Assembly: GCF_900182745.1 (NCBI RefSeq)
Contig: NZ_FXTY01000002.1
Location: 1 to 64,000, forward strand
From: Shimia sagamensis
Lineage (GTDB): Bacteria > Pseudomonadota > Alphaproteobacteria > Rhodobacterales > Rhodobacteraceae
Length of the DNA: 64,000 nucleotides
Direction: 5' to 3'
Shown here: in pieces, positions 27,665 through 37,469 of the stretch
Layout: the number at the start of each line of letters is the position of its first letter
How positions within the stretch are numbered: position 1 is the stretch's first letter
Program-made: the position numbers and the translations under genes
Notes under the pieces: generated by a model
What the model saw: the letters and a program-made list of their open reading frames with translations, nothing else
Databases searched by the model: none
Told to the model about the DNA's origin: nothing

Positions 27665-28354
27665 CTAACCCAGAGCATATCCTGCGCCACGCACTGTCCT
27701 CAATGGATCGTCACCGCCATGCACGCACAACGCTTTCCGCAAACGCCCGATGTGCACGTCTACCGTACGACTGTCGACGTAAATATCCCTGCCCCATACA
27801 CGGTCTAGCAACTGCTCCCGGCTCCAAACGCGGCCTGGCTTCTCCATAAAAGTAGTCAACAGACGGAATTCAGTAGGCCCAAGCTTTAATGCGTTTTCAC
27901 CTCGCGCTACGCGGTGTGTCTCCGCGTCCAGCACGATATCCTCATAGGTCAACGTCTGACCAACTGACGACGGACGGACACGTCGCAGCTGGTTGCGCAC
28001 CCGCGCCATCATTTCCATCACAGAATACGGTTTCACAACATAGTCGTCCGCCCCGGTTTCCAGGCCCCGGACGCGGTCCACTTCTTCAGAGCGCGCGGAC
28101 AACATAATCACCGGAATGTTTTGTGTCTCGGTGCGGGTCTTAAGGCGCCGGCAGATTTCAATGCCGGACGTTCCGGGTAGCATCCAGTCGAGCACAATAA
28201 TGTCTGGTTGCACTTCTTGTACCATCATCAATGCAGTGTCGCCGTCTGCTGCAGATTCCACATCAATGCCTTCGGCCTGCAGGTTGTAGATGAGAACCTC
28301 GCGCTGCGCCGGTTCGTCTTCAACGACAAGAACGGTGGGGTGATCTTTTGCCAT
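27665..28354 (-). CDS. phoB: Phosphate regulon response regulator PhoB
   Basis: A 229-residue OmpR/PhoB-type response regulator. The receiver domain has Val-Glu-Asp-Glu-Pro near residue 11-15, the phosphorylation site in Ile-Val-Leu-Asp-Trp-Met-Leu-Pro-Gly (Asp about 56), and Lys-Pro-Tyr-Ser. The C-terminal winged helix ends Thr-Val-Asp-Val-His-Ile-Gly-Arg-Leu-Arg-Lys-Ala-Leu. It is last of the minus-strand run phoR, pstSCAB, phoU, phoB; the kinase sits at the head of the same block. Confidence 0.96.
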   Translation of the reverse strand: MAKDHPTVLVVEDEPAQREVLIYNLQAEGIDVESAADGDTALMMVQEVQPDIIVLDWMLPGTSGIEICRRLKTRTETQNIPVIMLSARSEEVDRVRGLETGADDYVVKPYSVMEMMARVRNQLRRVRPSSVGQTLTYEDIVLDAETHRVARGENALKLGPTEFRLLTTFMEKPGRVWSREQLLDRVWGRDIYVDSRTVDVHIGRLRKALCVHGGDDPLRTVRGAGYALG

Positions 28355-28377
28355 TGTTTACTCCTTAATCTGCGCCG

Positions 28378-29073
28378 TTAAACGTCAAGCCGCGTTGCTT
28401 TGGGGCGGGCTTCTTCGGGCACGTTTCCGGTCACCACATAGACCACCTGTTCGGCAATTGCGGTGACATGGTCGCCCATCCGTTCAGTGTTTTTGGCCAT
28501 AAAATGCAGGTGCATACAGGGCGTGATGTAGCGTGGATCTTCCATCATGAAGGTTAGGAATTCGCGGAACAAGGCATTATACATCTGATCCACGCCTTCG
28601 TCGCGCTCCAGCACGTCCCGCGCCACATCCACGTCGCGTTGAATAAATGCATCCAGTACATCTTTCAGCATCAACTGAACTTCATGCGCCATACGTTTGA
28701 GCGACGCATGTGCGCCTTCAACTTGCTCCATATGCACCAGTACCGAAGTTCTCTTGGCCATGTTTTTTGCATAGTCGCCAATACGTTCCAGGTTGCCGGC
28801 GATCTTCATCACCGACAGCACCACACGCAAGTCCACTGCGGCCGGCGCCCGCAGAGCAATCAAATTTGCGCAACGCTCATTGATCAATTCTTCGAGCGCA
28901 TCGATGGCTTTGTCTGCCGCCCTCACCTGCTCTGCTAGCTCTTGATCTCGGGCCACCATCGCATTCGCAGCCTCGCCAATAGCGGCTTCTACAAGCCCAC
29001 CCATTTTCATCACATGGGCTTGAATGCCTTCCAGGTCACGGTCAAAGGCGGACACAATATGCTGGTCGTTCAT
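28378..29073 (-). CDS. phoU: Phosphate signalling protein PhoU
   Basis: A 231-residue protein made of two three-helix bundles, each with a Glu/Asp-rich metal-binding pattern (for example Ala-Xaa-Xaa-Leu-Glu-Arg-Ile-Gly-Asp-Tyr-Ala and Asn-Thr-Glu-Arg-Met-Gly-Asp-His). PhoU links the Pst transporter to PhoR and keeps the regulon off when phosphate is plentiful. It lies 11 bases after pstB and 23 bases before phoB. Confidence 0.95.
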   Translation of the reverse strand: MNDQHIVSAFDRDLEGIQAHVMKMGGLVEAAIGEAANAMVARDQELAEQVRAADKAIDALEELINERCANLIALRAPAAVDLRVVLSVMKIAGNLERIGDYAKNMAKRTSVLVHMEQVEGAHASLKRMAHEVQLMLKDVLDAFIQRDVDVARDVLERDEGVDQMYNALFREFLTFMMEDPRYITPCMHLHFMAKNTERMGDHVTAIAEQVVYVVTGNVPEEARPKATRLDV

Positions 29074-29084
29074 AGTCTCTCTCC

Positions 29085-29882
29085 TCAGCCGATCCGGCCA
29101 GTGATGTAGCTTTCGGTGCGCTCATCTTGTGGGGTGGTAAAAATCTGGGACGTGTCGCCGTATTCCACCAAATTGCCGAGGTGGAAGAAGGCAGTTTTTT
29201 GGCTCACTCGCGCGGCCTGCTGCATCGAGTGGGTCACAATCACCACGGAATATTGGTCGCGCAGCTCGTCGATCAGCTCCTCGACTTGTGCTGTGGCAAT
29301 CGGGTCCAGCGCGGAGCACGGCTCGTCCATCAGCAGCACTTCAGGCTCGGTTGCCACAGCGCGGGCGATGCACAGACGTTGCTGCTGACCACCAGACAGC
29401 CCGGTGCCAGGCGCGTGCAAACGGTCCTTCACTTCGTTCCAGATCGCCCCACGTCGCAGGGATTTCTCTACGATCTCATCCAAATCGGCTTTGTTCTTTG
29501 CCAAACCATGGATACGTGGCCCATAGGCAATATTGTCGTAGATCGACTTCGGGAACGGGTTTGGCTTTTGAAACACCATACCCACTTTGGCGCGGAGCTG
29601 CACGGGATCGACGCGTTTGTCATAGATGTCTTCGCCGTCGATTTTGATGTCACCTTCAACGCGACACACATCAATTGTGTCGTTCATCCGATTGATACAG
29701 CGTAAGAAAGTGGATTTGCCGCATCCTGAAGGGCCAATGAAGGCCGTGACGGCTTTGGCATCGATATCCACGTTCACATCTTTGATCGCGTGGGTGTCAC
29801 CATAGTACACCTGAACATTGCGGGCGGAAATTTTGGTTTCAGTCTGGTTCACGTCTGTCGCCAGTTTTTCAGTGTCATACAT
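29085..29882 (-). CDS. pstB: Phosphate ABC transporter ATP-binding protein PstB
   Basis: A 265-residue ATPase of the high-affinity phosphate importer. Walker A is Gly-Pro-Ser-Gly-Cys-Gly-Lys-Ser-Thr, the signature is Leu-Ser-Gly-Gly-Gln-Gln-Gln-Arg, and Walker B is Leu-Leu-Met-Asp-Glu-Pro. Asn-Val-Gln-Val-Tyr-Tyr-Gly precedes Walker A. I use the Met at 29882 with AAGGAA upstream, since the longer frame from 29939 would overlap pstA by 41 bases. Confidence 0.97.
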   Translation of the reverse strand: MYDTEKLATDVNQTETKISARNVQVYYGDTHAIKDVNVDIDAKAVTAFIGPSGCGKSTFLRCINRMNDTIDVCRVEGDIKIDGEDIYDKRVDPVQLRAKVGMVFQKPNPFPKSIYDNIAYGPRIHGLAKNKADLDEIVEKSLRRGAIWNEVKDRLHAPGTGLSGGQQQRLCIARAVATEPEVLLMDEPCSALDPIATAQVEELIDELRDQYSVVIVTHSMQQAARVSQKTAFFHLGNLVEYGDTSQIFTTPQDERTESYITGRIG

Positions 29883-29898
29883 GAGAGAGTTCCTTCGC

Positions 29899-31248
29899 TT
29901 ACCAACGGCGTTCAAACCGGCGGCGCAGGAGTACTGCAAGAGTGTTCATAGAGATGAGGAAGATCAAGAGAATGATGATCCCGCCCCAAGCGCGTTCGTA
30001 AAAGGCCGGATCGGCCCGTTTGGCCCATTCGTAGATCTGGGCTGGCATGGCGGAGTTTGGCGACAGCAGCCCCTCGCCAACGGTTTCGGGCATGTTGGAG
30101 GCAATAAAGCCGATCATCCCGATCAACAGAAGTGGCGCGGTTTCCCCAAGCGCTTGCGCGAGGCCAATGATGGTGCCGGTCAGGATGCCAGGTGCGGCCA
30201 GTGGCAACACGTGATGGAACACCGCCTGCATTTTGGAGGCCCCTACCCCCAGCGCCGCATCGCGGATGCTTGGCGGCACCGCTTTGAGCGCAGCCCGGGT
30301 AGAGATGATGATGGTTGGTAAGGTCATCAGGGTTAGCACCAGACCACCAACCAGCGGCGCAGATTGCGGCAGGTGCATGTAGTTGATGAAAACCGCCAAG
30401 CCCAGAATACCAAACACAATCGACGGCACCGCGGCGAGGTTGGAGATATTCACCTCAATAATGTCGGTGATCCAGTTCTTTGGTGCAAATTCCTCAAGAT
30501 AGATCGAGGCCGCGACACCAATAGGCAAAGCCAACGCCAACACCACAAGCATCATGAACAGTGAGCCCATCATAGCGACGCCAATCCCGGCGGCTTCCGG
30601 ACGCTGATCTGACGCATCGGCGCCAATGATGAAATCAATGTTGAAGGTCTTCTTGAGCGCGCCAACCGCGATCAACTGATCCACAAAATCGAGCTGTGCC
30701 GGCGTGATGTTCTTGTCATTGGCAATGCTGTCCCGCGTCACGCGCCCCTTCATGTAGCCGTCCACACGGCTATTGGCGAGAAAGCGGAACTCGATGGTCT
30801 GACCAATCTGATCTGGATTGGCGATCACATAGTTGCGCAGTTGGCTTGCAGCCGATTTTGACAGGATCTTTGCCATGGCTTTGGACTTAAGGTCGGTCTC
30901 TATACCATGGGCTTCCACGGTTTTTTCAAACGCCGTTTTGATCAGCGGAGCGTAACCGAAGGTGGTGACTTTCTTGATCTTCTCCAGATCACGCGCGCCG
31001 GTTTTGTCCAGCTTGGTCTCCAGCAGCTCAACTTCCATTGTCACAAAGGTCTGCGTAAACGCACCGGTGCCTTTGGACAGGATGGTGGTGAGAAGCGTCA
31101 CCAGCATCAGTAGGCCAATGCCAATCGCAACCATGCCATAGAACTTGAAGCGGCTTTCAGCGGCATTGCGGCGCTTGGTGCGCGCATCCAGCGTGTGCAG
31201 CGAGCTTTTGGGCGCAACGGCGCCTGTATTTTGCGTCGCGTCGGTCAT
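29899..31248 (-). CDS. pstA: Phosphate ABC transporter permease PstA (with N-terminal DUF3333-like extension)
   Basis: A 449-residue permease, against about 296 in E. coli. The first membrane segment lies near residues 35-60 and is followed by a long extracytoplasmic insert (about 70-210), the DUF3333-type region common in alphaproteobacteria. The core permease has the EAA-like loop Ala-Ala-Leu-Gly-Val-Gly-Ala-Ser-Lys and five more membrane segments. It overlaps pstC by four bases. Confidence 0.93.
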   Translation of the reverse strand: MTDATQNTGAVAPKSSLHTLDARTKRRNAAESRFKFYGMVAIGIGLLMLVTLLTTILSKGTGAFTQTFVTMEVELLETKLDKTGARDLEKIKKVTTFGYAPLIKTAFEKTVEAHGIETDLKSKAMAKILSKSAASQLRNYVIANPDQIGQTIEFRFLANSRVDGYMKGRVTRDSIANDKNITPAQLDFVDQLIAVGALKKTFNIDFIIGADASDQRPEAAGIGVAMMGSLFMMLVVLALALPIGVAASIYLEEFAPKNWITDIIEVNISNLAAVPSIVFGILGLAVFINYMHLPQSAPLVGGLVLTLMTLPTIIISTRAALKAVPPSIRDAALGVGASKMQAVFHHVLPLAAPGILTGTIIGLAQALGETAPLLLIGMIGFIASNMPETVGEGLLSPNSAMPAQIYEWAKRADPAFYERAWGGIIILLIFLISMNTLAVLLRRRFERRW

Positions 31249-32717
31249 TCGTATTGCTCCCGATATTTGCGCACGATGTAGAGCGCCAGCACATTGAGGC
31301 CGAGGGTCAGAACAAAGAGGGAGAGGCCAAGGGCAAAGGCCACCAGCGTTTCCGGGCTGGCAAAATCGCCGTCTCCGGTCAATTGGCTCACAATCCGGGT
31401 GGTGATTGTGGTCATGCTTTCAAACGGGTTGGCCGAAAACTTGGCAATCGCCCCTGCCCCCATCACCACAATCATGGTCTCGCCAATTGCGCGCGAAGCG
31501 GCCAACAGGATGGCTCCCACGATGCCAGGCAAAGCCGCCGGGATCACAACCTGACGGATGGTTTCGCTGGGGGTCGCGCCAAGGCCAAGTGAGCCGTCGC
31601 GCATCGTCTGTGGCACCGCGTTTATTATGTCGTCTGACAGGGAGCTGACAAAGGGAATGAGCATGATGCCCATCACAATGCCTGCGGTTAAAACAGAGGT
31701 GGCCCCGCTCATCCAGCCAAGGCCCAGCGAGCCGCTTTGGCCAAACATATTCACCAGCAAAGGCCCCACTGTCAGCAGCGCAAACAGACCGTAAACAATG
31801 GTTGGGATCCCAGCGAGAATTTCCAAAAGCGGCTTGGCGATAGCGCGTGTCTTTGGCCCAGCGTATTCAGAGAGGTAAATCGCCGCAAACAAGCCAATTG
31901 GTACCGCCACCAAAAGCGCGATGAAAGAGATGTAAAGCGTGCCCCACAACAGTGGCAGGATCGAAAGCTCACTGTCGCCGCGGAAGTTTGGCGCCCAAGT
32001 GGTGCCAAAGAAGAAGTCGCGCCAGTTGTGCAGGCCAAAGAAGTTGATGGTCTCAAACAGCATCGACAGCACAATGCCCACGGTGGTGAGGATCGCCAGC
32101 GAGGCCGCCGCCATGAGCAAGGCCAGCACCGCGCGTTCCACCACGTTCCGGGCACGATAGTCAGGCTTGGTTTTGCTGAAGGAAATGCCAAAGCCAACCA
32201 CGGCCAGTGCCAGAACAATCAAAGTGCGCAACGTGTTGCCGGTCACTGCGGCGCTGCGATAGGACTTCGCGGCTGCCAGAACTTCGGGGCGCACATTTTG
32301 TCCCAAAGCCACGCCCAGCTCACCCAGACGCGCACGCACATCCACAACGGTGGCGTCCATGGCTTCGACTTCGGCCAAGCTCATCGCGCCACCGGCAATC
32401 GCTGTGTTCAGGCCGTCGGCGACGCGGCGCACGTCTGACATCACCAGGTTCAGGTTGGAGCCTTCCGGAATCATCTCCGGCGCAATCATGCCGGACACAG
32501 ACCGCTCAATCAGTGTTGGTTGGACCAACAGCCACACCATTACCACTACCAGTGCAGGTACCGCCGTGCTCAGCGCGACATTGGTGCCGTAGTAGATCGG
32601 CAAGCTGTGCAGAGCGCGTACATCGCCCCCCGCCAATTTCAAAACACGTATCCGTCCAACAAAATACCCCGCTGTTGCGAGGGCGAGGACCAATAGGACT
32701 AGCCAGGAAAGTGGCAT
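31245..32717 (-). CDS. pstC: Phosphate ABC transporter permease PstC
   Basis: A 490-residue permease with an N-terminal extra membrane/periplasmic part (about 1-190) before the usual PstC core. The core contains Trp-Ala-Pro-Asn-Phe, Pro-Ile-Gly-Leu-Phe-Ala-Ala-Ile-Tyr-Leu-Ser-Glu-Tyr-Ala and Leu-Gly-Leu-Gly-Ala-Thr-Pro-Ser-Glu-Thr, the coupling loop. Met 32717 was chosen; a frame to 32762 would run through the hairpin upstream. Overlaps pstA by four bases. Confidence 0.93.
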   Translation of the reverse strand: MPLSWLVLLVLALATAGYFVGRIRVLKLAGGDVRALHSLPIYYGTNVALSTAVPALVVVMVWLLVQPTLIERSVSGMIAPEMIPEGSNLNLVMSDVRRVADGLNTAIAGGAMSLAEVEAMDATVVDVRARLGELGVALGQNVRPEVLAAAKSYRSAAVTGNTLRTLIVLALAVVGFGISFSKTKPDYRARNVVERAVLALLMAAASLAILTTVGIVLSMLFETINFFGLHNWRDFFFGTTWAPNFRGDSELSILPLLWGTLYISFIALLVAVPIGLFAAIYLSEYAGPKTRAIAKPLLEILAGIPTIVYGLFALLTVGPLLVNMFGQSGSLGLGWMSGATSVLTAGIVMGIMLIPFVSSLSDDIINAVPQTMRDGSLGLGATPSETIRQVVIPAALPGIVGAILLAASRAIGETMIVVMGAGAIAKFSANPFESMTTITTRIVSQLTGDGDFASPETLVAFALGLSLFVLTLGLNVLALYIVRKYREQYE

Positions 32718-32746
32718 CTGTGGGCGCCTTTGTTCAGGAAACAACC

Positions 32747-32772
32747 GGGCGGCACGTACCATCGTGCCGCCC
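32747..32772 (-). other. Intercistronic hairpin between pstS and pstC
   Basis: GGGCGGCACG and CGTGCCGCCC form a perfect 10-bp stem with a 6-base loop in the pstS-pstC gap. There is no T-tract, so it is more likely an mRNA-stabilising or attenuating element that lets more PstS than permease be made. Confidence 0.65.
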
Positions 32773-32786
32773 GATCAAGGGAGTGA

Positions 32787-33839
32787 TTACATGTTGGAGC
32801 CGAGCACGGCTTCGTCTGCCACTGCGGTCTGGGTGTCGGCCAGCTCTGGGTCAGACACGAGGCCGTATTCCGCCAGAGGACCATCTTCACCGGCAATTTC
32901 GTCCGCGATGAAGAATTCTGCGTATTCTTTCAGGCCTGGGATCACGCCGATGTGCGCCTTCTTCACGTAGAAGAACAGCGGACGAGACACTGGGTACTCA
33001 CCGGTTGCGATGCTCTCGGTGGACGGTACGATGCCGGACATGGTCGCAACCTGGAGCTTGTCGGTGTTGTTCTCATAGAACGCCAGACCAAAGACGCCGA
33101 TGCCGTCTTTGTTGCTTTCAATGCGCGCCAGGGTCTCGGTGTAGTCGCCGTCAATGTCCACGGACACACCATCGGTGCGCAGGGAGATACAAGCCTTTTC
33201 CGCGGCTTTGTGCTTGGCTTTGTCGGTGGCGCCTTCGGCCGCCGCCAGCAGCACGTCAAATGCCCCGGTGGCTTCACAGCCCGCCAGGATCACCTTGTCT
33301 TCAAACACTTCACGGGTGCCGTGCTTGGTGCCTGGGATAAACGCCTGCAGCGCCTGCGCCGGGAAGTTTGCGTTCACGTCCGCCCAGGTTTTGTTTGGGT
33401 TGGCAACCATTTTGCCATCAACCAGAATTTCGTTGGACAGCGCCAAGAACCAATCGGTTGGAGTGTATTCAAAACCGCTGCCGTTGATGTCAGAGGCAAA
33501 CACGATGCCATCATAGCCAATGCGCACTTCGATGATGTCGGTCACACCAGCCTCAGCACAGGCTTTGATCTCTTTGTCTTTGATCTTGCGCGATGCGTTG
33601 GCCACATCGATGGTGTTTTCGCCAACACCTTCACAGAACCGCTTCAGACCTGCAGAAGAGCCACCGGACTCAACAACCGGGGTTGGGAAGTCAAAGTTTT
33701 CACCAAAAGCTTCTGCCACGATGGAGGCATAGGGCAGAACGGTGGAAGAACCGGCGACCTGTACTTGGTCACGTGCGGCGGCGGAAGTGGCGGCAACGGC
33801 CGTGATGGCCAGAGCAGAGGCAGTCAGTTTGACGGACAT
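32787..33839 (-). CDS. pstS: Phosphate-binding periplasmic protein PstS
   Basis: A 350-residue substrate-binding protein with a signal peptide from Met 33839 (Ala-Ala-Ala-Arg cleavage region) and Gln-Val-Ala-Gly-Ser-Ser-Thr-Val near the mature N-terminus, the phosphate-binding loop; Glu-Ser-Gly-Gly-Ser-Ser-Ala-Gly is the second binding region. The upstream in-frame Met at 33944 would include the Pho box and is rejected. It is the first gene after the Pho box and should be strongly induced under phosphate limitation. Confidence 0.95.
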   Translation of the reverse strand: MSVKLTASALAITAVAATSAAARDQVQVAGSSTVLPYASIVAEAFGENFDFPTPVVESGGSSAGLKRFCEGVGENTIDVANASRKIKDKEIKACAEAGVTDIIEVRIGYDGIVFASDINGSGFEYTPTDWFLALSNEILVDGKMVANPNKTWADVNANFPAQALQAFIPGTKHGTREVFEDKVILAGCEATGAFDVLLAAAEGATDKAKHKAAEKACISLRTDGVSVDIDGDYTETLARIESNKDGIGVFGLAFYENNTDKLQVATMSGIVPSTESIATGEYPVSRPLFFYVKKAHIGVIPGLKEYAEFFIADEIAGEDGPLAEYGLVSDPELADTQTAVADEAVLGSNM

Positions 33840-33910
33840 AAGTGTAACTCCATTTGATCCAGACTGTGTTGTCTCAGTCTTGAGCCGCTGTCTAAGGCGT
33901 CTGATCAAAG

Positions 33911-33943
33911 CTTTTGTGACACGTATGTAACAGCCGTGTGACA
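33911..33943 (-). promoter_or_regulatory. Pho box (three 11-bp direct repeats)
   Basis: Read on the minus strand, three units follow at 11-base spacing: TGTCACACGGC, TGTTACATACG, TGTCACAAAAG. This is the tandem layout bound by PhoB, and the unit core TGTCAC matches the known CTGTCAT-type half-site. It lies about 70 bases upstream of the pstS start and points toward pstS, so PhoB should activate pstSCAB-phoU-phoB. Confidence 0.8.
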
Positions 33944-33978
33944 TGTCCTCTCTTTTGTGGCAGTTTTATAAAGTGCGT

Positions 33979-35049
33979 TCAGACTACGGGCAATATCACG
34001 CTGAAAACACTACCTTTTCCCAAGGCGCTTTCAATTTTGAGCCGTCCGCGATGGCGATTGATGATGTGTTTCACAATGGCCAGGCCAAGCCCAGTGCCCC
34101 CCATTTCTCGCGATCTGTGAGAATCGATTCTGTAAAACCGTTCCGTCAGGCGGGCGATATGTATGTGATCAATGCCAGGGCCGTTGTCTTTGACCGCGAT
34201 TTTATACCCGTCACCCTTGAGACCACCCCGTCCACTTACACATTCCAACGAAATTTCCACATGCGTGTTCTCGCCGCCATACTTCAAAGCGTTTTCGACA
34301 AGGTTTGTGACAACCTGCAAAAGTTGATCCGCGTCCCCTGAAACTGTGGCCGTGCTTAGTTGTTCGGCGTAGGACACAGTGCTCGCACTTGCTTCACTTA
34401 CTGAAGAGAGATTGCGGATCACGGCACGAATGATTTGGTCCAAATCCACAGGATCAGTTGGCCGCATTCGAGAGACTTCTTCTACCCGGCTTAAAGAAAG
34501 CAAATCGCCCACCAGCCGGTTCATGCGATTGGCTTCATCTGACATGATACCCAAAAAGCGCTCACTGGCTTTCGGATCGTTTCGAGCGGGGCCTTGAAGC
34601 GTTTCCACAAACCCCAAGATGGCAGTTAGGGGCGTGCGTAACTCATGGCTCACGTTGGACACAAACTCACGCCGCATTTGATCCAGTTGTTGCACCTCAG
34701 TAACGTCCTGAAAACAGATCATCACCCCTTTAGAGGCCGCTGGTGCCGCCTGCCCGCGTGACACCGATGCCAAGTCAACCGGTGACACTGTGGCATCAAA
34801 CCGGTGCTCTTGTGGCCCGTCACTGTGTGCATAGATCGCCTTGTGGCTTTTGCCGTCACGCAAACAATCGTCCACCGCGCTGTTCAGGCTAGGCTGGCGA
34901 AACACCAGGATCAAAGGCCGGTCATTGTCCGCATGCGGGTTGAGTTTTACCGCAGCCTCATTGCCTGCCAGAATGCGCGCTTCCGCATCCACCAGCACCG
35001 CTGGCAGCGGCACCGCCTCTAGATAGCTTTTGTAAAACCCCTTCGGCAT
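33979..35049 (-). CDS. phoR: PhoR-like sensor histidine kinase (no membrane segment)
   Basis: A 356-residue kinase. A PAS domain (about 10-110) is followed by the dimerisation/phosphoacceptor helix (Phe-Val-Ser-Asn-Val-Ser-His-Glu-Leu-Arg-Thr-Pro-Leu-Thr, His about 147) and the ATPase domain with N box (Asn-Leu-Val-Glu-Asn-Ala-Leu-Lys-Tyr), Asp-Asn-Gly-Pro-Gly-Ile and Gly-Gly-Thr-Gly-Leu-Gly-Leu-Ala-Ile. E. coli PhoR has an N-terminal membrane anchor; here I see none. It heads the pho block, upstream of the Pho box, on the same strand. Confidence 0.88.
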   Translation of the reverse strand: MPKGFYKSYLEAVPLPAVLVDAEARILAGNEAAVKLNPHADNDRPLILVFRQPSLNSAVDDCLRDGKSHKAIYAHSDGPQEHRFDATVSPVDLASVSRGQAAPAASKGVMICFQDVTEVQQLDQMRREFVSNVSHELRTPLTAILGFVETLQGPARNDPKASERFLGIMSDEANRMNRLVGDLLSLSRVEEVSRMRPTDPVDLDQIIRAVIRNLSSVSEASASTVSYAEQLSTATVSGDADQLLQVVTNLVENALKYGGENTHVEISLECVSGRGGLKGDGYKIAVKDNGPGIDHIHIARLTERFYRIDSHRSREMGGTGLGLAIVKHIINRHRGRLKIESALGKGSVFSVILPVV

Positions 35050-35170
35050 CGCCCTGCTCCTGTCCGTTCCGTTCTGCGCAGCCCGTTAGAGCGCACTTTA
35101 ACCCCACGGCTCAAACCGCTTTATTGTAACGGTTTTATGACGGAGGACGCCAAGCCGCGCAAAACCAGTG

Positions 35171-35692
35171 TCAAACTTCGCGCAGGCCCGCTTTGAAGCG
35201 TTTGGCGTTCTCTTGATAGTGCTTCGCTGACATCGTCAAACCAGTGATCGCCGCCTCATCCAACTGACGCACCACCTTACCCGGCGCGCCCATCACCAGA
35301 CTGCCATCTGGGATTTCCTTGCCTTCAGTGATCAACGCCCCTGCCCCAATCAGGCAGTTTTTGCCAATCTTGGCTCCGTTTAGCACCGTCGCGCCCATGC
35401 CAATCAGGCTGTTGTCTCCAATGGTGCAGCCATGCAGCATCGCCTTATGACCAATGGTACAATTTTTCCCGATGGTCAGTGCGTAACCCGGATCGGTGTG
35501 CATCACTGTGTTCTCTTGCACGTTGGAACCCGCGCCCACGGTGATGGTCTCATTGTCGCCACGCAGGGTGCAGCCAAACCATACCGAGGTATCCGCCTCA
35601 AGCACCACATTGCCAATCACATTGGTATCCGGCGCCACCCAGCTGCTGTCGTCCTGCTTTGGCGCAACACCGTCCAACTCGTACATCGGCAT
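35171..35692 (-). CDS. Gamma-carbonic anhydrase family protein
   Basis: A 173-residue left-handed beta-helix protein with hexapeptide repeats. The metal-ligand histidine positions are present: Val-Met-His-Thr-Asp, [10 protein letters not shown]. The C-terminal helix follows Gly-Ala-Pro-Gly-Lys-Val-Val-Arg. Members include YrdA/PaaY/CaiE-like proteins and true carbonic anhydrases, so activity is uncertain. Its start overlaps the gmk stop by a single base, making it last in yicC-gmk-this. Confidence 0.85.
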   Translation of the reverse strand: MPMYELDGVAPKQDDSSWVAPDTNVIGNVVLEADTSVWFGCTLRGDNETITVGAGSNVQENTVMHTDPGYALTIGKNCTIGHKAMLHGCTIGDNSLIGMGATVLNGAKIGKNCLIGAGALITEGKEIPDGSLVMGAPGKVVRQLDEAAITGLTMSAKHYQENAKRFKAGLREV

Positions 35693-36333
35693 TACGACAT
35701 CTCCTGAAATTCACTTTGCAGCCCATTCACATGCCCCTGCAGGGCCGGTTGCTGCTCGCGGCGCATGCGTTCGGCGGCAATAATGGTCTTAAGCTGCGCT
35801 TCAGTGGCGTCCAGATCATCATTCACCAGCACATAATCATAGGAATGCCAGTGGCTGATCTCATCCCAGCTTTTCTGCATCCGCTTATCAATCACATCAT
35901 CGCTGTCCTGCGCGCGGCTCACCAAGCGGCGGTGTAGCTCTTTGATCGACGGCGGCAAAATGAAGATCGACAGCGCATGTTTGCCCAGATCTGAGTTGCG
36001 GATTTGTGCTTCGCCTTGCCAATCCACATCAAACAAAACGTCATTGCCGTTCTCAATGGTTTCGCGCACTGGCCCGGCTGGGGAGCCGTAGAAGTTGCCA
36101 AACACGTGCGCGTGCTCAAGCATTTCTCCGTCGATCACTTGCCCTTTGAACGCGTCCTCAGAGAGAAAGTAATACTCGCGTCCGTGTTCTTCGCCAAGAC
36201 GTGGAGACCGTGTGGTGGCCGAAACGGAAAAACTCAAACCCGGATCCCATTCCATCAACCGCCGCGCGAGAGTCGATTTCCCCGCGCCGGAAGGAGAAGA
36301 CAAAATGATGAGCAGGCCACGTCGCTGAGTCAT
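35692..36333 (-). CDS. gmk: Guanylate kinase
   Basis: A 213-residue GMP kinase. P-loop [10 protein letters not shown] near residue 12-21, then [10 protein letters not shown] and Gly-Arg-Glu-Tyr-Tyr-Phe, which bind GMP. It phosphorylates GMP to GDP. It lies four bases after yicC and is the middle gene of the operon. Confidence 0.97.
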   Translation of the reverse strand: MTQRRGLLIILSSPSGAGKSTLARRLMEWDPGLSFSVSATTRSPRLGEEHGREYYFLSEDAFKGQVIDGEMLEHAHVFGNFYGSPAGPVRETIENGNDVLFDVDWQGEAQIRNSDLGKHALSIFILPPSIKELHRRLVSRAQDSDDVIDKRMQKSWDEISHWHSYDYVLVNDDLDATEAQLKTIIAAERMRREQQPALQGHVNGLQSEFQEMS

Positions 36334-36337
36334 GTGA

Positions 36338-37228
36338 TTATTCCACGTTTTGAACTTGCTCTCTCATCTGGTCGATCACAGCCTTGAGGTCCAGTCCTAT
36401 CCTAGTCAAATCCACCGACTGTGCCTTGGAGCACAGCGTGTTGGCCTCGCGATTGAACTCCTGCATCAGGAAATCAAGCTTGCGTCCAACAGGGCTTCCT
36501 TTGGCAATTAACTCTCGCGCAGCCGAGACATGCGCCCGCAGCCGGTCCAATTCCTCCATCACGTCAGCTTTTACCGCCAACATTGCCAGCTCCTGTGCTA
36601 CGCGTCCTTCATCCACCCCGTCTGTGTTCTCTAAAACGCGCGCGAGGTTGGATTTCAAGGTGTCAGCTACTTCCTCTCGCCGCGCCTCAGCCGCTTCCGC
36701 TGCCTGTTGCGTCAGGTCTGACACCTGTTCCAATTGGTCGCTCATCACGGCTTCCAGCGCCGTACCCTCTGTGATGCGCATGTCTTTGAAACTGGCCAGG
36801 AGCTCCGGCAGTTGCGCCGTGATCGCCGCCAAAAGCGCCTTGCTGTCGGTCTCATCAACCGCCTGTTCCATCACGCCTCGGTGGGTCAATAAATCGCTGG
36901 CCTTGGACGGCGCTAGCGAAATGCCTTTGTGCATCGCAAGCTCTTCCACGGCATGCAATGCCGCCAGCACAGCTTCCACCTGCGCTACATTCACCGCTAA
37001 GGCCCCGGTTTCATCATCGCGGCTCACGCGCAAGGACAGGTTCACCGATCCGCGCGCCATGCCTTTGGCCAAAGCCCCGCGCACCGCAGGTTCCAGTCCT
37101 TCGATCCAGTCCGGCACCCGCAGGCGTAAATCCAGCCCCTTGGCATTCACACTGCGCAGATCCCACGTCCAGCTGTGTCCCTGCCCCTCGCCCTTAAGGC
37201 TTGCATATCCGGTCATCGACTCCAGCAC
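36338..37228 (-). CDS. YicC/YloC-family endoribonuclease
   Basis: A 296-residue YicC-like protein: start Met-Leu-Glu-Ser-Met-Thr-Gly-Tyr-Ala, then [12 protein letters not shown] and the C-terminal [14 protein letters not shown] motif. E. coli YicC has endoribonuclease activity with effects on small RNAs. It is first in the operon with gmk, a common pairing. Confidence 0.93.
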   Translation of the reverse strand: MLESMTGYASLKGEGQGHSWTWDLRSVNAKGLDLRLRVPDWIEGLEPAVRGALAKGMARGSVNLSLRVSRDDETGALAVNVAQVEAVLAALHAVEELAMHKGISLAPSKASDLLTHRGVMEQAVDETDSKALLAAITAQLPELLASFKDMRITEGTALEAVMSDQLEQVSDLTQQAAEAAEARREEVADTLKSNLARVLENTDGVDEGRVAQELAMLAVKADVMEELDRLRAHVSAARELIAKGSPVGRKLDFLMQEFNREANTLCSKAQSVDLTRIGLDLKAVIDQMREQVQNVE

Positions 37229-37353
37229 GGGACGTCCTCCTGCAATTCCAATTGCGTAACAGCTAAATCTATTCCTGCGCGAAGAGCAATGTTAACGGCG
37301 CAACCGGTTAACCATTGAAATCATTTTTTATCGCAAATCCGATAAAATGTGAG

Positions 37354-37373
37354 ATAACTGATTCATAAGTTAT
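37354..37373. promoter_or_regulatory. Inverted repeat containing a GANTC site
   Basis: ATAACT and AGTTAT flank GATTCATA. The GATTC inside matches the CcrM methylation motif. It lies about 100 bases upstream of the PAS gene, in the yicC/PAS divergent promoter. A GTTAAC pair (37291 and 37307) is nearby. Role is speculative. Confidence 0.35.
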
Positions 37374-37469
37374 TTACGACTTTGAGCCAACGCACAAAAA
37401 AATAAGGCTCTGAGTTGCGGGTGTGGGTACGAAGTTCAGACATAGAGTTTTTTCCTTGGGGGGAAGAGC

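Noticed and set aside
36384-37259. A 291-codon frame antisense to yicC
   Set aside because: Ser/Arg/Ala-rich shadow translation; yicC on the other strand is certain.
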